This document shows positions 17,928-26,635 of a stretch of DNA of 64,000 bases, in pieces. The stretch comes from DAOVXM01 sp963746255 (GTDB lineage: Bacteria; Chloroflexota; Anaerolineae; Anaerolineales; UBA4823): the NCBI GenBank assembly GCA_963746255.1, contig CAVVAJ010000007.1, positions 310,001 to 374,000 on the forward strand. The letters run 5' to 3'. Within the stretch, counting starts at the first letter, position 1. Each line of letters begins with the position of its first letter. The translations under genes were made by a program, and so were the position numbers. The notes beneath the pieces were generated by a model, which did no database searches, was not told the origin of the DNA, and saw only the letters and a program-made list of their open reading frames with translations.

Positions 17928-18887
17928 TTAAGTTTGTGAGTTGGATTCTTGATCGCCATCTGCCTGACTTGACCGGCGCCGTTTGCGCATCACTTTGACG
18001 ACGAGGGTAAGCGGCACCAGGAAGATGAGCGCCAACAAGATCACGACTGGCAGGATGAATAGTACGATCCAGATTAGCGCATTGGCGACAAATTTCAGCG
18101 TATTGATGAGTGATTGGATGGCATCTTTAGCGACGCCAATCGGCTGCCAACCACCGATTGTTAGAGGCTGTACAGCTTCATCCGCCAGCAATTCAACACT
18201 TATTGCGGATAGAGCCGCTGATTGTTCATAGTAAAGTATCTGCCCTTTTATGATTTCGATCTGCTCGCGAACTTGGACTAATTGGTTGTACACGGCTAGG
18301 ACATCCTCGGTTTTGTTTGCTGATGCCATGATCTCACGAAGCTGTGCTTCTGCTTCCTCCAGGTTCCGGAGGCGAGACTGCAGGTCTGTGTATTCGCGCG
18401 TGACATCTTGGCTGGAGATATTCTTGCTCAGTGGTTCGCGATCACTGGCAGATTCTATTAGATCAAGGGCATCATTTAACCGTGCAGCTGGGACGCGAAT
18501 CGTTATTGACCCACGCGGGACTTCCTGCCCGTTGTCAAGGCGGCTTTGATACAGGTTGGCGGAGACAACATATCCGCCCATGTCTTCAGCCATACGGACG
18601 ATATCATCTAATACATCGGGGGGATTTTCCACGACGATCGTGATATCCGCGTCTTTTATGACAATACGCTCTGGGTCGGGCGCGTTTGATTGGAGCGCAT
18701 ACAGATTATCGGCTACTTCAATTGACACGGCTTCGCCCATCGCGACCGCATCTCGCGACGCCATGGGGGCACTGGCTCGTTGTTCAGAAAGAACTCCTGA
18801 ACTTACCGGAGCACAGGCACCAACCAAGATTGGTAGCAGTATGATAATAGTGTATATTCGAGACAGAGGTAATTTTTTGGTGTGCAT
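17928..18887 (-). CDS. DUF4349-family lipoprotein
   Basis: 319 residues from ATG 18887, which has AAAGGAGG eight bases upstream; the longer open frame upstream is not used. Lipoprotein signal: hydrophobic IIILLPILVGAC with the lipobox cysteine near residue 25. The DUF4349 body is visible as IRVPAARLNDALDLIESAS followed by SKNISSQDVTREYTDLQSRLRNLEEAE and a coiled-coil stretch, then a C-terminal membrane segment (about 265-300) and a basic tail. Function of the family is unknown; it sits at the outer face of the membrane. A phosphoesterase gene lies 59 bases upstream, probably in the same transcript. Confidence 0.85.
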   Translation of the reverse strand: MHTKKLPLSRIYTIIILLPILVGACAPVSSGVLSEQRASAPMASRDAVAMGEAVSIEVADNLYALQSNAPDPERIVIKDADITIVVENPPDVLDDIVRMAEDMGGYVVSANLYQSRLDNGQEVPRGSITIRVPAARLNDALDLIESASDREPLSKNISSQDVTREYTDLQSRLRNLEEAEAQLREIMASANKTEDVLAVYNQLVQVREQIEIIKGQILYYEQSAALSAISVELLADEAVQPLTIGGWQPIGVAKDAIQSLINTLKFVANALIWIVLFILPVVILLALIFLVPLTLVVKVMRKRRRSSQADGDQESNSQT

Positions 18888-18946
18888 GGCGGCAGCCTCC
18901 TTTCCCCCATAGACGCTCAACGCTTGATTATGGTTCCCGATTTTTC

Positions 18947-19699
18947 CTACCACCCCAATTCAAGGCGCTGGATGTGTCTCTCCGGGAGGTGGTAACCCCG
19001 CATCCTCTTCTGGACCGCCGTGATATCGTACGCCACCCGGTGATAAGCGATGGTTTGTTCTTCCGAATTGTATATCGCATATGCAGCCCGGTTGTCTCGA
19101 TCGCGCGGTTGTCCCACTGAGCCTGGATTTATGATTGCCCGGTGGGTTAACCTTATTACGGAATCGGATTTTAGCATGATCAATTGGGCAGGACGGTGGT
19201 TATCCGTATAATGAAAAAGGATCGGCAAGTGAGTGTGGCCTACGAAACAATAAGCGGTGTTGAAGTAGCTGAAATTGTTGGTAGCGTGATGTGTGTCGAG
19301 CAAATACTCCCACACCGGTTGTCTTGGACTGCCGTGCACAAGGGTGACATTTGGATCAATTTGATCTCCGATCATTGGTCGGGTGATCACCTCAGGCAGC
19401 CTTTCTAGAAATAAGCGGTTGTCTGGTGTCAGAGCTTCTTGAGTCCAAATTATGGCTTGTCGCGCTTCAGTGTTAAAAGTAGCCGGGTCGATTTGTTTCA
19501 AACTAGCCGCATCGTGGTTGCCAATAATACAGCTCAGATTGGGCAGTGTCTGGACGAGATTGATGCATTCATTCGGATCGGGTCCGTAGCCGATTATGTC
19601 GCCTAAACACCAAACCCCGATTATATCCCCAGCATCCGCTAAGACTGCCTCAAGAGCGGTTAGATTTGAATGGACGTCCGAAATTACCAGGATTCTCAT
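18947..19699 (-). CDS. calcineurin-like metallophosphoesterase
   Basis: 250 residues of the YfcE/MJ0936-like branch. Metal-binding motifs in order: ISDVHSN (D-x-H), LGDIIGYGPDP (GD), IGNHDAA (GNHD), HGSP and VGHTHLP. It hydrolyses phosphoester bonds with a bimetal centre; the natural substrate is unknown. Start ATG 19699. It precedes the DUF4349 lipoprotein gene on the same strand. Confidence 0.9.
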   Translation of the reverse strand: MRILVISDVHSNLTALEAVLADAGDIIGVWCLGDIIGYGPDPNECINLVQTLPNLSCIIGNHDAASLKQIDPATFNTEARQAIIWTQEALTPDNRLFLERLPEVITRPMIGDQIDPNVTLVHGSPRQPVWEYLLDTHHATNNFSYFNTAYCFVGHTHLPILFHYTDNHRPAQLIMLKSDSVIRLTHRAIINPGSVGQPRDRDNRAAYAIYNSEEQTIAYHRVAYDITAVQKRMRGYHLPERHIQRLELGW

Positions 19700-19750
19700 T
19701 GGAATAATGTTAGCATAGATTGGGATGAGCGCAAAGCTCTAGCAATAATA

Positions 19751-20503
19751 TCATGGATTATTTATCGGCTGCCAGATTTGGTAGAGTCCTAGATTGCCGC
19801 CTTCCCCATCAGAGTGAAAACTATCTACTATTTTGAAAAACGTCTGTTTAGCAAGTTCTTCTAATTCATCTTCTGCAAAGTAGTGGACATACCGCAACCC
19901 ATATTCTCCATGGTGCCAATCCATTAAGTAATCGTTTTTATCAACATCCACAGGTTGAATCTCGATTTTCTCCCAAGATTGGATTTTCTTGGCTAATCGT
20001 GCGCTGTTTAAAAATTGCCAGACCGATAGGCTAAACAAACCTTGCGGAGCGAGGAGATTATGTATATCACGAAGCAGCTGAACCCTCATTACTGTTCCCG
20101 GGATATGGTGCAGGACGGCGAACGCCAGAATGGCATCATATTGAGCTACTTTGATGCTTTCTTTTTGTAATACGGCTGTCGCAGGCCAATTAGGATTGCT
20201 GATATCCACTTCGTAAAAAAAGGTATTATGGTTTGCTGCCGTCTTTTGGCGCGCTTCGGCAAGCATTTCTCGGCTAATATCTAATCCAATATAACTACCA
20301 GCATAACCGTGTCTGGTTAAGTAGTATGCTAGTTCCCCGTTCCCGCATCCCAGATCGAGGATTTCCGATACACTCAGCAGATTTTCGGCAATCTTTTTTA
20401 CGCCTGGTTGCAGCCTTGCACACGTTGCAGAGAAATGTTTTCCCAACCTTTGGTAAAATGTATGGTTGACTTCTAGGAGCTTGGTAGCTGTTGTCTCATC
20501 CAC
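19751..20503 (-). CDS. Trm9/ALKBH8-like SAM-dependent methyltransferase
   Basis: 250 residues, start GTG 20503. SAM motif I ILDLGCGNGELAYYL (about residue 48), acidic GLDISREMLAEA, then YDAILAFAVLHHIPG, LLAPQGLFSLSVWQFLNS and RYVHYFAEDELEELA. The VLHH, VW and RY-H-(F/L)-x3-ELEEL pattern is typical of Trm9 and the ALKBH8 methyltransferase domain, which methylate the carboxymethyl group on wobble uridine made by Elongator. The gene is divergent from elp3 with 20 bases between start codons, which supports a shared tRNA-modification role. That assignment is inference; the sequence alone proves only a class I methyltransferase. Confidence 0.75.
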   Translation of the reverse strand: MDETTATKLLEVNHTFYQRLGKHFSATCARLQPGVKKIAENLLSVSEILDLGCGNGELAYYLTRHGYAGSYIGLDISREMLAEARQKTAANHNTFFYEVDISNPNWPATAVLQKESIKVAQYDAILAFAVLHHIPGTVMRVQLLRDIHNLLAPQGLFSLSVWQFLNSARLAKKIQSWEKIEIQPVDVDKNDYLMDWHHGEYGLRYVHYFAEDELEELAKQTFFKIVDSFHSDGEGGNLGLYQIWQPINNP

Positions 20504-20509
20504 AAGATT

Positions 20510-20517
20510 ATTATAAT
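20510..20517. promoter_or_regulatory. overlapping divergent -10 boxes for the methyltransferase and elp3
   Basis: On the + strand TATAAT occupies 20512-20517 and is followed by exactly six bases and then the elp3 ATG. On the - strand TATAAT occupies 20515-20510 and is followed by exactly six bases and then the GTG of the methyltransferase. The two boxes overlap by four bases, so RNA polymerase should be able to open only one direction at a time. Both transcripts would be leaderless or nearly so. Confidence 0.65.
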
Positions 20518-20523
20518 GGGTGA

Positions 20524-22146
20524 ATGACTGAAAAATCGGTAAAGAAACGAGCTATGGAACCAAAGCAAGATTGGGTTGATCCGCGCGAGCACTCTGATGA
20601 AAGACAGAGTGCTGCCCGAGCGGTATTAACCGATTTGCGTGCCGGGGACAGTGTTGTAGACGCCATTCGCAAGAACCCGCTGCCAAGTGGGGGGCACGTC
20701 GGTAAATCGACATTGGTCGCAGTTTACCGCCAGATGATCGCAGCGGGAGAATGGAAAGCCGACCCAAATCTATTTGCGCGTATTCGCATGAAACCCGTTC
20801 GCACGTTATCTGGAGTAACGACGGTTACCGTGCTGACAAAGCCCTATCCTTGTCCTGGCGATTGCATCTTCTGCCCTACGGATCTCCGCATGCCTAAGAG
20901 CTATCTGCCAGATGAACCGGGTGCAATGCGGGCGTTACACCATGAATTCGATCCTTTCAATCAGGTAGCTGCCCGATTAGATGCTCTGCAGGCAGTTGGA
21001 CACCCGACCGATAAGATCGAACTGCTCGTCTTAGGCGGTACCTGGAGCGCCTATCGTCGTGACTACCAGGAATGGTTCCTAAAACGCTGCTTCGACGCCC
21101 TGAATGGGCAGGAGGCTGGCTCGCTCCATGAAGCCCAAGAAATAAATGAAATTACTTCCCACCGCAATGTCGGTTTGGTGATTGAAACCAGACCAGATCA
21201 TGTGACTCAGGATGAATTGATCTGGCTGCGCCGTTTAGGGGTGACGAAAGTCCAGATGGGTGCGCAGAGCTTGGATAACGCAATTTTGATAATGAATAAA
21301 CGGAGTCATACAGCTGAGGCTACATTACAGGCGGTTGATCTGCTGCGTGCGGCAGGATTTAAAATTGTCCTGCATTGGATGCCCAATCTGCTCGGTGCAT
21401 CATTAGTATCCGACCGCAGAGATTTCAGCCAGTTGTGGGATGGTTATTGTCCGGATGAACTTAAGATCTACCCAACCCAGTTGTTGGCAAACGCAGATTT
21501 GCATCAATACTGGTTGGGGGGGGATTACCAGCCTTATACGACTGATGAATTGATCGAATTGCTTGCAGATATTAAAGTCACTATCCCCCAGTACTGCCGG
21601 GTAAACCGGATCATTCGCGATATCCCTTCAACCAACGTGGTCAGCGGAAACAAGCGAACTTCCTTACGGCAGGATGCGCAAGCTGAAATGAGGCGTAGAG
21701 GTACCCAATGTCAATGTATTCGCTGCCGTGAAGTGCGTGGTCAGCCAGTAGATGTTGACAGTTTGGCGCTTCAGAGACTTGTGTATCCAACGCGCAGGAG
21801 TGAGGAGCAATTTCTGTCCTATGTCACGCCCAACAACAAGCTAGCTGGATTTTTGCGGTTATCTTTACCAACTAACCAAAGACTTGATCTTGACATGGTT
21901 GACTTACATTCTGCTGCCATCATACGAGAAGTTCACATTTATGGCCAATCCCTACAGCTGGGGGCTAGTAATGTGGATGCCGTCCAGCATGTCGGGCTGG
22001 GAAGCAGTTTGATAGAAACAGCACAGGAAATCGCCCATCAGCGCGGTTATCAGCGCTTGGCTGTCATTTCAGCGATCGGGACGCGTAAATATTATCTAGA
22101 TCGTGGCTTCGAGCGGGGAGAGCTCTATCTAGTAAAGCAACTATAA
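20524..22146 (+). CDS. elp3: Elp3-type tRNA uridine(34) acetyltransferase (radical SAM plus GNAT)
   Basis: 540 residues; acts on tRNA wobble uridine to start cm5U formation. Radical SAM cluster motif CPGDCIFCP (three Cys) near residue 119, followed by the Elp3 stretch LRMPKSYLPDEPGAMRALHH and GGTWSAYRRDYQEWF. Zinc-type cysteines appear in CQCIRCREVRGQ (about 398). The C-terminal GNAT acetyl-CoA domain shows HVGLGSSLIETAQEIA and AIGTRKYYLDRGFERG. Length is normal for bacterial or archaeal Elp3; family members in Chloroflexota are known. Start ATG 20524 lies six bases after a -10 box. Confidence 0.95.
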   Translation: MTEKSVKKRAMEPKQDWVDPREHSDERQSAARAVLTDLRAGDSVVDAIRKNPLPSGGHVGKSTLVAVYRQMIAAGEWKADPNLFARIRMKPVRTLSGVTTVTVLTKPYPCPGDCIFCPTDLRMPKSYLPDEPGAMRALHHEFDPFNQVAARLDALQAVGHPTDKIELLVLGGTWSAYRRDYQEWFLKRCFDALNGQEAGSLHEAQEINEITSHRNVGLVIETRPDHVTQDELIWLRRLGVTKVQMGAQSLDNAILIMNKRSHTAEATLQAVDLLRAAGFKIVLHWMPNLLGASLVSDRRDFSQLWDGYCPDELKIYPTQLLANADLHQYWLGGDYQPYTTDELIELLADIKVTIPQYCRVNRIIRDIPSTNVVSGNKRTSLRQDAQAEMRRRGTQCQCIRCREVRGQPVDVDSLALQRLVYPTRRSEEQFLSYVTPNNKLAGFLRLSLPTNQRLDLDMVDLHSAAIIREVHIYGQSLQLGASNVDAVQHVGLGSSLIETAQEIAHQRGYQRLAVISAIGTRKYYLDRGFERGELYLVKQL

Positions 22147-22185
22147 ATTAGACTCACTAGTGAAATTGACTTTCACCCTTGCCCT

Positions 22186-22386
22186 GACCGATTTTGTGGC
22201 TATTATCAGGCGATGGAATCTGCTAAAATTGAAATTAACCCCGCATATCTTACTCAGAGAGTGCGTGGACTGCCTGAAGCGCGCCGCTTAGCGATGGAAA
22301 TGATTAACTTACCAACCCACCCAACGGCGATTTATGCTGCCAGCTCTTGTACGAGGCAGGCTAGCGCGGAGTCGATGTCCAGCTAG
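22186..22386 (+). pseudogene. remnant of a LacI-family regulator (effector-domain fragment)
   Basis: In the frame of 22186 one reads DRFCGYYQAMESAKIEI, then TQRVRGLPEARRLAMEMI, then HPTAIYAAS, followed by frame loss and a stop at 22384. This is the pattern of the C-terminal periplasmic-binding-like domain of LacI regulators (D-R-F-x-G-Y, then P-T-A-I-x-A-A-S). The N-terminal HTH and the rest are absent. It lies just upstream of an intact lacI-type gene. Confidence 0.6.
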
Positions 22387-22562
22387 ATACCCTTTTTGAA
22401 CACCCGCATCCTATTTTGTGGATTTTTGCTGGCCGAATTGGGAGCAAGAAAAACAACAGAACCGGTGCCGACAATACGTCGTGAAAGTTAACAATATTAA
22501 ACCAATCTCTGCACATTTACAACAGATTCTTGGCAACATTTTAGATGAACTAACACGCTTGG

Positions 22563-22621
22563 TTGACAATCTCCAGCAAATTTGTTATATTACTAACACG
22601 CGTTACTAACGCGTGTTAGTA
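22563..22621 (+). promoter_or_regulatory. promoter and palindromic operator of the LacI-family gene
   Basis: TTGACA (22563-22568), a 17-base spacer and TATATT (22586-22591) form a near-consensus promoter. From 22591 an inverted repeat follows: TACTAACACGCGT (22591-22603), five bases, then ACGCGTGTTAGTA (22609-22621). The CG-centred palindrome overlapping the expected transcription start is typical of LacI-type autoregulation. Confidence 0.75.
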
Positions 22622-22630
22622 GGACACTTT

Positions 22631-23665
22631 GTGAAACCAACCCGAGTTACCAGCCAAGATGTCGCCGATACCGCCGGTGTATCGCGCACTACTGTCTCGT
22701 TAGTGCTGAACGATGTCAAAGGCATCCAGATCAGCGTGGACACACGGCAGCGTGTGATCCGTGCTGCAAAAGAGTTAGGTTATGTGCCGGATGCAGCTGG
22801 GCGGGCTTTGGCAAGCCGCCGGGCGCAAATTATTGGCTTGGTTCTCGTGCGAAGTGCGAAACACATCACCTCGGATGCATTTCTCACCCAGGTTTTGGAA
22901 AACCTAATCGATGTTGTCCACGAGCATGATCTGCGCTTGTTGATAGACATCATCGAACCACAGCATCAAAAAGAAGCCTACCTGCAGTTAGCCAGGTCTA
23001 AACATATTGATGGATTGATATTATCAGGTCCACGGTTCGACGATAAAGCCTTATCTGCGCTGGAAGACCATGATTTTCCGACGGTGTTGATGGGGCAGCT
23101 GCCGGGTACGGGTCTTTGCTCGGTCGATGTCGATAATCGCAAGGCAGCCTGCGAAGCCGTTGAGCATTTGATCCAACATGGACATCAACGGATAGCTTGT
23201 ATAACCAACGCTCCACCTTTGTACACTGCTGCTACGGACCGCTTGAACGGCTACATGGATGCGCTTGCCTCTCAAGGACTACCTTATAAAGAATCAATTA
23301 TCAAGTATGGCGAATTCAGTATGCAAAGCGGGTACCAGCGCATGCAGGAACTGCTAGCTTCTCAAGAGAAGTTTTCTGCCGCCTTTATCGGCAGCGACCA
23401 GGTAGCAATTGGCGCGTTGGCAGCCATACGTGAAAACAAACTCCGTGTTCCAGAGGATATAGCCGTTGTGGGGTTCGACGATCTACCTGGTGCTTATTAT
23501 AACTGCCCGCCATTGACCACTGTCCACATACCTGTTCCCCAATTGGCCAGGCAAGCGAGCGAGTATTTGATCAAGATGCTATCGGGAAATCCGATTACCA
23601 AAGAGCAGATTATCCTGGATACCCACTTGGTTATCCGGGGATCTTGTGGTGCGCATCCGGACTAG
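22631..23665 (+). CDS. LacI-family transcriptional regulator
   Basis: 344 residues from GTG 22631. The open frame begins at 22613 inside the operator, so the second GTG is preferred. N-terminal HTH: TSQDVADTAGVSRTTVSLVL with hinge helix near ALASRRA. The effector-binding domain shows IIGLVLVRSAK, IDGLILSGPRFD, HQRIACITN and VPEDIAVVGFDD. Its operator overlaps its own promoter. It lies directly upstream of alpha-glucoside-type ABC transporter genes and probably controls them. Normal length. Confidence 0.93.
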   Translation: MKPTRVTSQDVADTAGVSRTTVSLVLNDVKGIQISVDTRQRVIRAAKELGYVPDAAGRALASRRAQIIGLVLVRSAKHITSDAFLTQVLENLIDVVHEHDLRLLIDIIEPQHQKEAYLQLARSKHIDGLILSGPRFDDKALSALEDHDFPTVLMGQLPGTGLCSVDVDNRKAACEAVEHLIQHGHQRIACITNAPPLYTAATDRLNGYMDALASQGLPYKESIIKYGEFSMQSGYQRMQELLASQEKFSAAFIGSDQVAIGALAAIRENKLRVPEDIAVVGFDDLPGAYYNCPPLTTVHIPVPQLARQASEYLIKMLSGNPITKEQIILDTHLVIRGSCGAHPD

Positions 23666-23687
23666 GAGCGCAGATATTCATGTTTCA

Positions 23688-23743
23688 AAGTGCGAGACCC
23701 GATCACATTTTTTATCAACATCGCTTTTTAAACGATCGCACTT
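23688..23743 (+). promoter_or_regulatory. inverted repeat upstream of the substrate-binding gene
   Basis: AAGTGCGA (23688-23695) pairs with TCGCACTT (23736-23743) across about 40 bases, between the lacI-type gene and the binding-protein gene. It could be an RNA hairpin or a second regulator site; no promoter hexamers are clear. Confidence 0.35.
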
Positions 23744-23824
23744 ATCTCATGAGGAGGTGAAAAAAACAGATAAACCTTTCTAGCAACATGACAATTCAAC
23801 CTAACTAAAAATGGAGAAGTAAGA

Positions 23825-26572
23825 ATGAAACTGAATAAAGTATTTTGGATATTGTTGACAGCGCTGATGGTCTCATCTCTGCTCTTGGCAGCCTGCGGTG
23901 GAGGTGCAACTCCGACTGAAGAAGCACCGCCTCCTCCTGAGGAAGAGACTGCGCCCCCAGAACAACCGAGTGAACCCCCAGCGGAAATGCCGGAAGTCTC
24001 TTTCGCCTATCCTCCAGGTGGGTTCCTAGAGAAAGCAATCCAAGGTGAATATGCCGGCACGGAAGTGACCGTAGATGGCCCTTTCACCGATCCGGATGAC
24101 CTGCGATTTTTCGAGTCAGTAGCGGCCTTTGAGGAAGCGACTGGCATCAAAGTGAACTATATAGGAGACAAGGAGTTCGAAGCGCGCTTGTCGATTGCGG
24201 TAGATGCTGGCAATGCACCTGATATTGCTGACTTCCCGCAGCCTGGTAAGGCAGCTGGTTATGCCCGCCAGGGCTACATTGTTGACCCGACGACCTGGAT
24301 GTCCGAGGATTGGCTGAAGCAGCAGTACAACCAGTCCTGGATTGACATGACGACCTTGGAGGGTCCGGATGGTGCGGCGATGATCGGTGGTGTGTTCCAC
24401 CGCTTCAACGGCAAGAGCCTGGTATGGTACCCGAAGGACGACTGGGATGCGGCTGGTTACGAAATCCCGGAGACCTGGGATGACCTGCTTACGCTGACAC
24501 AGCAGATTGCTGATGACGGCGACACGGCTTGGTGCATCGGCATCGAGAGTGGTGCGGCTACCGGTTGGGCAGCGACGGACTGGACCGAGGAACTGATGCT
24601 GCGCACGACCTCGCTGGAGAACTACGACGGTTGGGTAGCGGGCACATTGCCCTTCGCCTCGCCGGAGGTGAAGAAAGCCATCGAGACTTGGAGCGAGATC
24701 TGGTTCACCCCGGAATACGTGTTCGGCGGAACGGATAGCATCGTCTCGACCTTCTTTGGCGACTCCCCGGCGCCGATGTTCGAAGACCCGCCCAAGTGCT
24801 GGATGCACAAGCAGGGCAACTTCATCACCGGTTTCTTCCCCGAGGGTTCTGAAGCGGGCGTGGATTACGACTTCTTCTACCTGCCGCCGGTGGACGATGC
24901 CTACGGCAAGCCGTTCTTGGTAGCTGGTGACATGATGTCGGTGTTCAACGACCGCCCTGAGGTACGGGCGTTGATGGAATACTTCACCACACCGCAGTCG
25001 GCCTCTGGCTGGTTGCAGAACGGTGGTGCGTTAGCGGCTCACCAGACCGCTACACCGGAAATGTACGGTGTGGATCTGGAGCGCGGTATTGCCGCGTTGG
25101 TGTCTGAGGCGACCAGCTTCCGCTTCGACGGCTCGGACTTGATGCCGGGCGAAGTTGGTGCAGGTTCCTTCTGGACTGGCATGACCGATTACGTCAGCGG
25201 TGCAGCTGATCTGGACACCGTCCTGGCTGAAATCGATGCCTCCTGGCCGGAAGGCGTGTCTGGTCAGGTTGCTCCCTCAGATGAAGGCGAGATGTTGGGC
25301 GAGATGTCGGAATTCGGCTTCGCCTACCTGCCGGGTGGTTTTCTAGAGCAGGCGATCAATGGCGACTTTTCCGGCACGGAAGTGACCGTAGATGGTCCCT
25401 TCACTGACCCGGATGACCTGCGATTCTTCGAGTCAGTAGCGGCCTTTGAGGAAGCGACTGGCATCAAAGTGAACTATATAGGAGACAAGGAGTTCGAAGC
25501 GCGCTTGTCGATTGCGGTAGATGCTGGCAATGCACCTGATATTGCTGACTTCCCGCAGCCTGGTAAGGCAGCTGGTTATGCCCGCCAGGGCTACATTGTT
25601 GACCCGACGACCTGGATGTCCGAGGATTGGCTGAAGCAGCAGTACAACCAGTCCTGGATTGACATGACGACCTTGGAGGGTCCGGATGGTGCGGCGATGA
25701 TCGGTGGTGTGTTCCACCGCTTCAACGGCAAGAGCCTGGTATGGTACCCGAAGGACGACTGGGATGCGGCTGGTTACGAAATCCCGGAGACCTGGGATGA
25801 CCTGCTTACGCTGACACAGCAGATTGCTGATGACGGCGACACGGCTTGGTGCATCGGCATCGAGAGTGGTGCGGCTACCGGTTGGGCAGCGACGGACTGG
25901 ACCGAGGAACTGATGCTGCGCACGACCTCGCTGGAGAACTACGACGGTTGGGTAGCGGGCACATTGCCCTTCGCCTCGCCGGAGGTGAAGAAAGCCATCG
26001 AGACTTGGAGCGAGATCTGGTTCACCCCGGAATACGTGTTCGGCGGAACGGATAGCATCGTCTCGACCTTCTTTGGCGACTCCCCGGCGCCGATGTTCGA
26101 AGACCCGCCCAAGTGCTGGATGCACAAGCAGGGCAACTTCATCACCGGTTTCTTCCCCGAGGGTTCTGAAGCGGGCGTGGATTACGACTTCTTCTACCTG
26201 CCGCCGGTGGACGATGCCTACGGCAAGCCGTTCTTGGTAGCTGGTGACATGATGTCGGTGTTCAACGACCGCCCTGAGGTACGGGCGTTGATGGAATACT
26301 TCACCACACCGCAGTCGGCCTCTGGCTGGTTGCAGAACGGTGGTGCGTTAGCGGCTCACCAGACCGCTACACCGGAAATGTACGGTGTGGATCTGGAGCG
26401 CGGTATTGCCGCGTTGGTATCTGAGGCGACCAGCTTCCGCTTCGACGGCTCGGACTTGATGCCGGGCGAAGTTGGTGCAGGTTCCTTCTGGACCGGCATG
26501 ACCGATTACGTCAGCGGTGCAGCTGATCTGGACACCGTCCTGGCTGAGATCGATGCCTCCTGGCCGAAATAG
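23825..26572 (+). CDS. double-headed ABC sugar-binding lipoprotein (two fused, nearly identical copies)
   Basis: 915 residues, about twice the usual 430-450. Lipoprotein signal with LLLAAC (Cys at about 24), then a Pro/Glu linker (about 30-56). Domain 1 covers about 60-475 and domain 2 about 499-914, offset by exactly 439 codons, joined by a short linker (SGQVAPSDEGEMLGEMSEFG). Each half is a family-1 extracellular binding protein resembling the alpha-glucoside type (EEATGIKVNYIGDKEFEARL, DAGNAPDIADFPQPG). The two DNA copies differ by only a few bases over about 1.13 kb. RBS GGAG nine bases before ATG 23825. It feeds the two permeases downstream; the ATPase is not in this window. An assembly artefact is possible but is argued against by the diverged junction (see findings). 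Confidence 0.88.
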   Translation: MKLNKVFWILLTALMVSSLLLAACGGGATPTEEAPPPPEEETAPPEQPSEPPAEMPEVSFAYPPGGFLEKAIQGEYAGTEVTVDGPFTDPDDLRFFESVAAFEEATGIKVNYIGDKEFEARLSIAVDAGNAPDIADFPQPGKAAGYARQGYIVDPTTWMSEDWLKQQYNQSWIDMTTLEGPDGAAMIGGVFHRFNGKSLVWYPKDDWDAAGYEIPETWDDLLTLTQQIADDGDTAWCIGIESGAATGWAATDWTEELMLRTTSLENYDGWVAGTLPFASPEVKKAIETWSEIWFTPEYVFGGTDSIVSTFFGDSPAPMFEDPPKCWMHKQGNFITGFFPEGSEAGVDYDFFYLPPVDDAYGKPFLVAGDMMSVFNDRPEVRALMEYFTTPQSASGWLQNGGALAAHQTATPEMYGVDLERGIAALVSEATSFRFDGSDLMPGEVGAGSFWTGMTDYVSGAADLDTVLAEIDASWPEGVSGQVAPSDEGEMLGEMSEFGFAYLPGGFLEQAINGDFSGTEVTVDGPFTDPDDLRFFESVAAFEEATGIKVNYIGDKEFEARLSIAVDAGNAPDIADFPQPGKAAGYARQGYIVDPTTWMSEDWLKQQYNQSWIDMTTLEGPDGAAMIGGVFHRFNGKSLVWYPKDDWDAAGYEIPETWDDLLTLTQQIADDGDTAWCIGIESGAATGWAATDWTEELMLRTTSLENYDGWVAGTLPFASPEVKKAIETWSEIWFTPEYVFGGTDSIVSTFFGDSPAPMFEDPPKCWMHKQGNFITGFFPEGSEAGVDYDFFYLPPVDDAYGKPFLVAGDMMSVFNDRPEVRALMEYFTTPQSASGWLQNGGALAAHQTATPEMYGVDLERGIAALVSEATSFRFDGSDLMPGEVGAGSFWTGMTDYVSGAADLDTVLAEIDASWPK
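24002..26567 (+). repeat. in-frame tandem duplication inside the binding-protein gene
   Basis: Unit 1 is 24002-25250 and unit 2 is 25319-26567, offset 1,317 bases. The first ~110 bases of the units differ at many positions (for example LEKAIQGEYAG against LEQAINGDFSG). From about 24114 on I see essentially identical DNA, with differences only near 25099/26416, 25175/26492 and 25229/26546. Confidence 0.9.
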
Positions 26573-26585
26573 CATCTAGTAGTAC

Positions 26586-26616
26586 AGACTGCCAGTCCTC
26601 TATGGACTGGCAGTCT
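26586..26616 (+). terminator. intercistronic hairpin after the binding-protein gene
   Basis: Perfect 13-base-pair stem (AGACTGCCAGTCC with its complement at 26604-26616), a five-base loop and a short TTTCT tail, 20 bases before the next start codon. Hairpins here commonly protect or over-represent binding-protein mRNA relative to permease mRNA. Confidence 0.7.
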
Positions 26617-26635
26617 TTCTATAAGGAGTTGTCTC

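Noticed and set aside
22418..22609. 63-residue frame upstream of the LacI gene
   Set aside because: Occupies the promoter region, no ribosome site, low-complexity; not supported as a gene.
24116..26125. Two identical 230-residue - strand frames inside the binding-protein gene
   Set aside because: They are shadows of the two repeat units; identity only reflects the duplicated + strand sequence.
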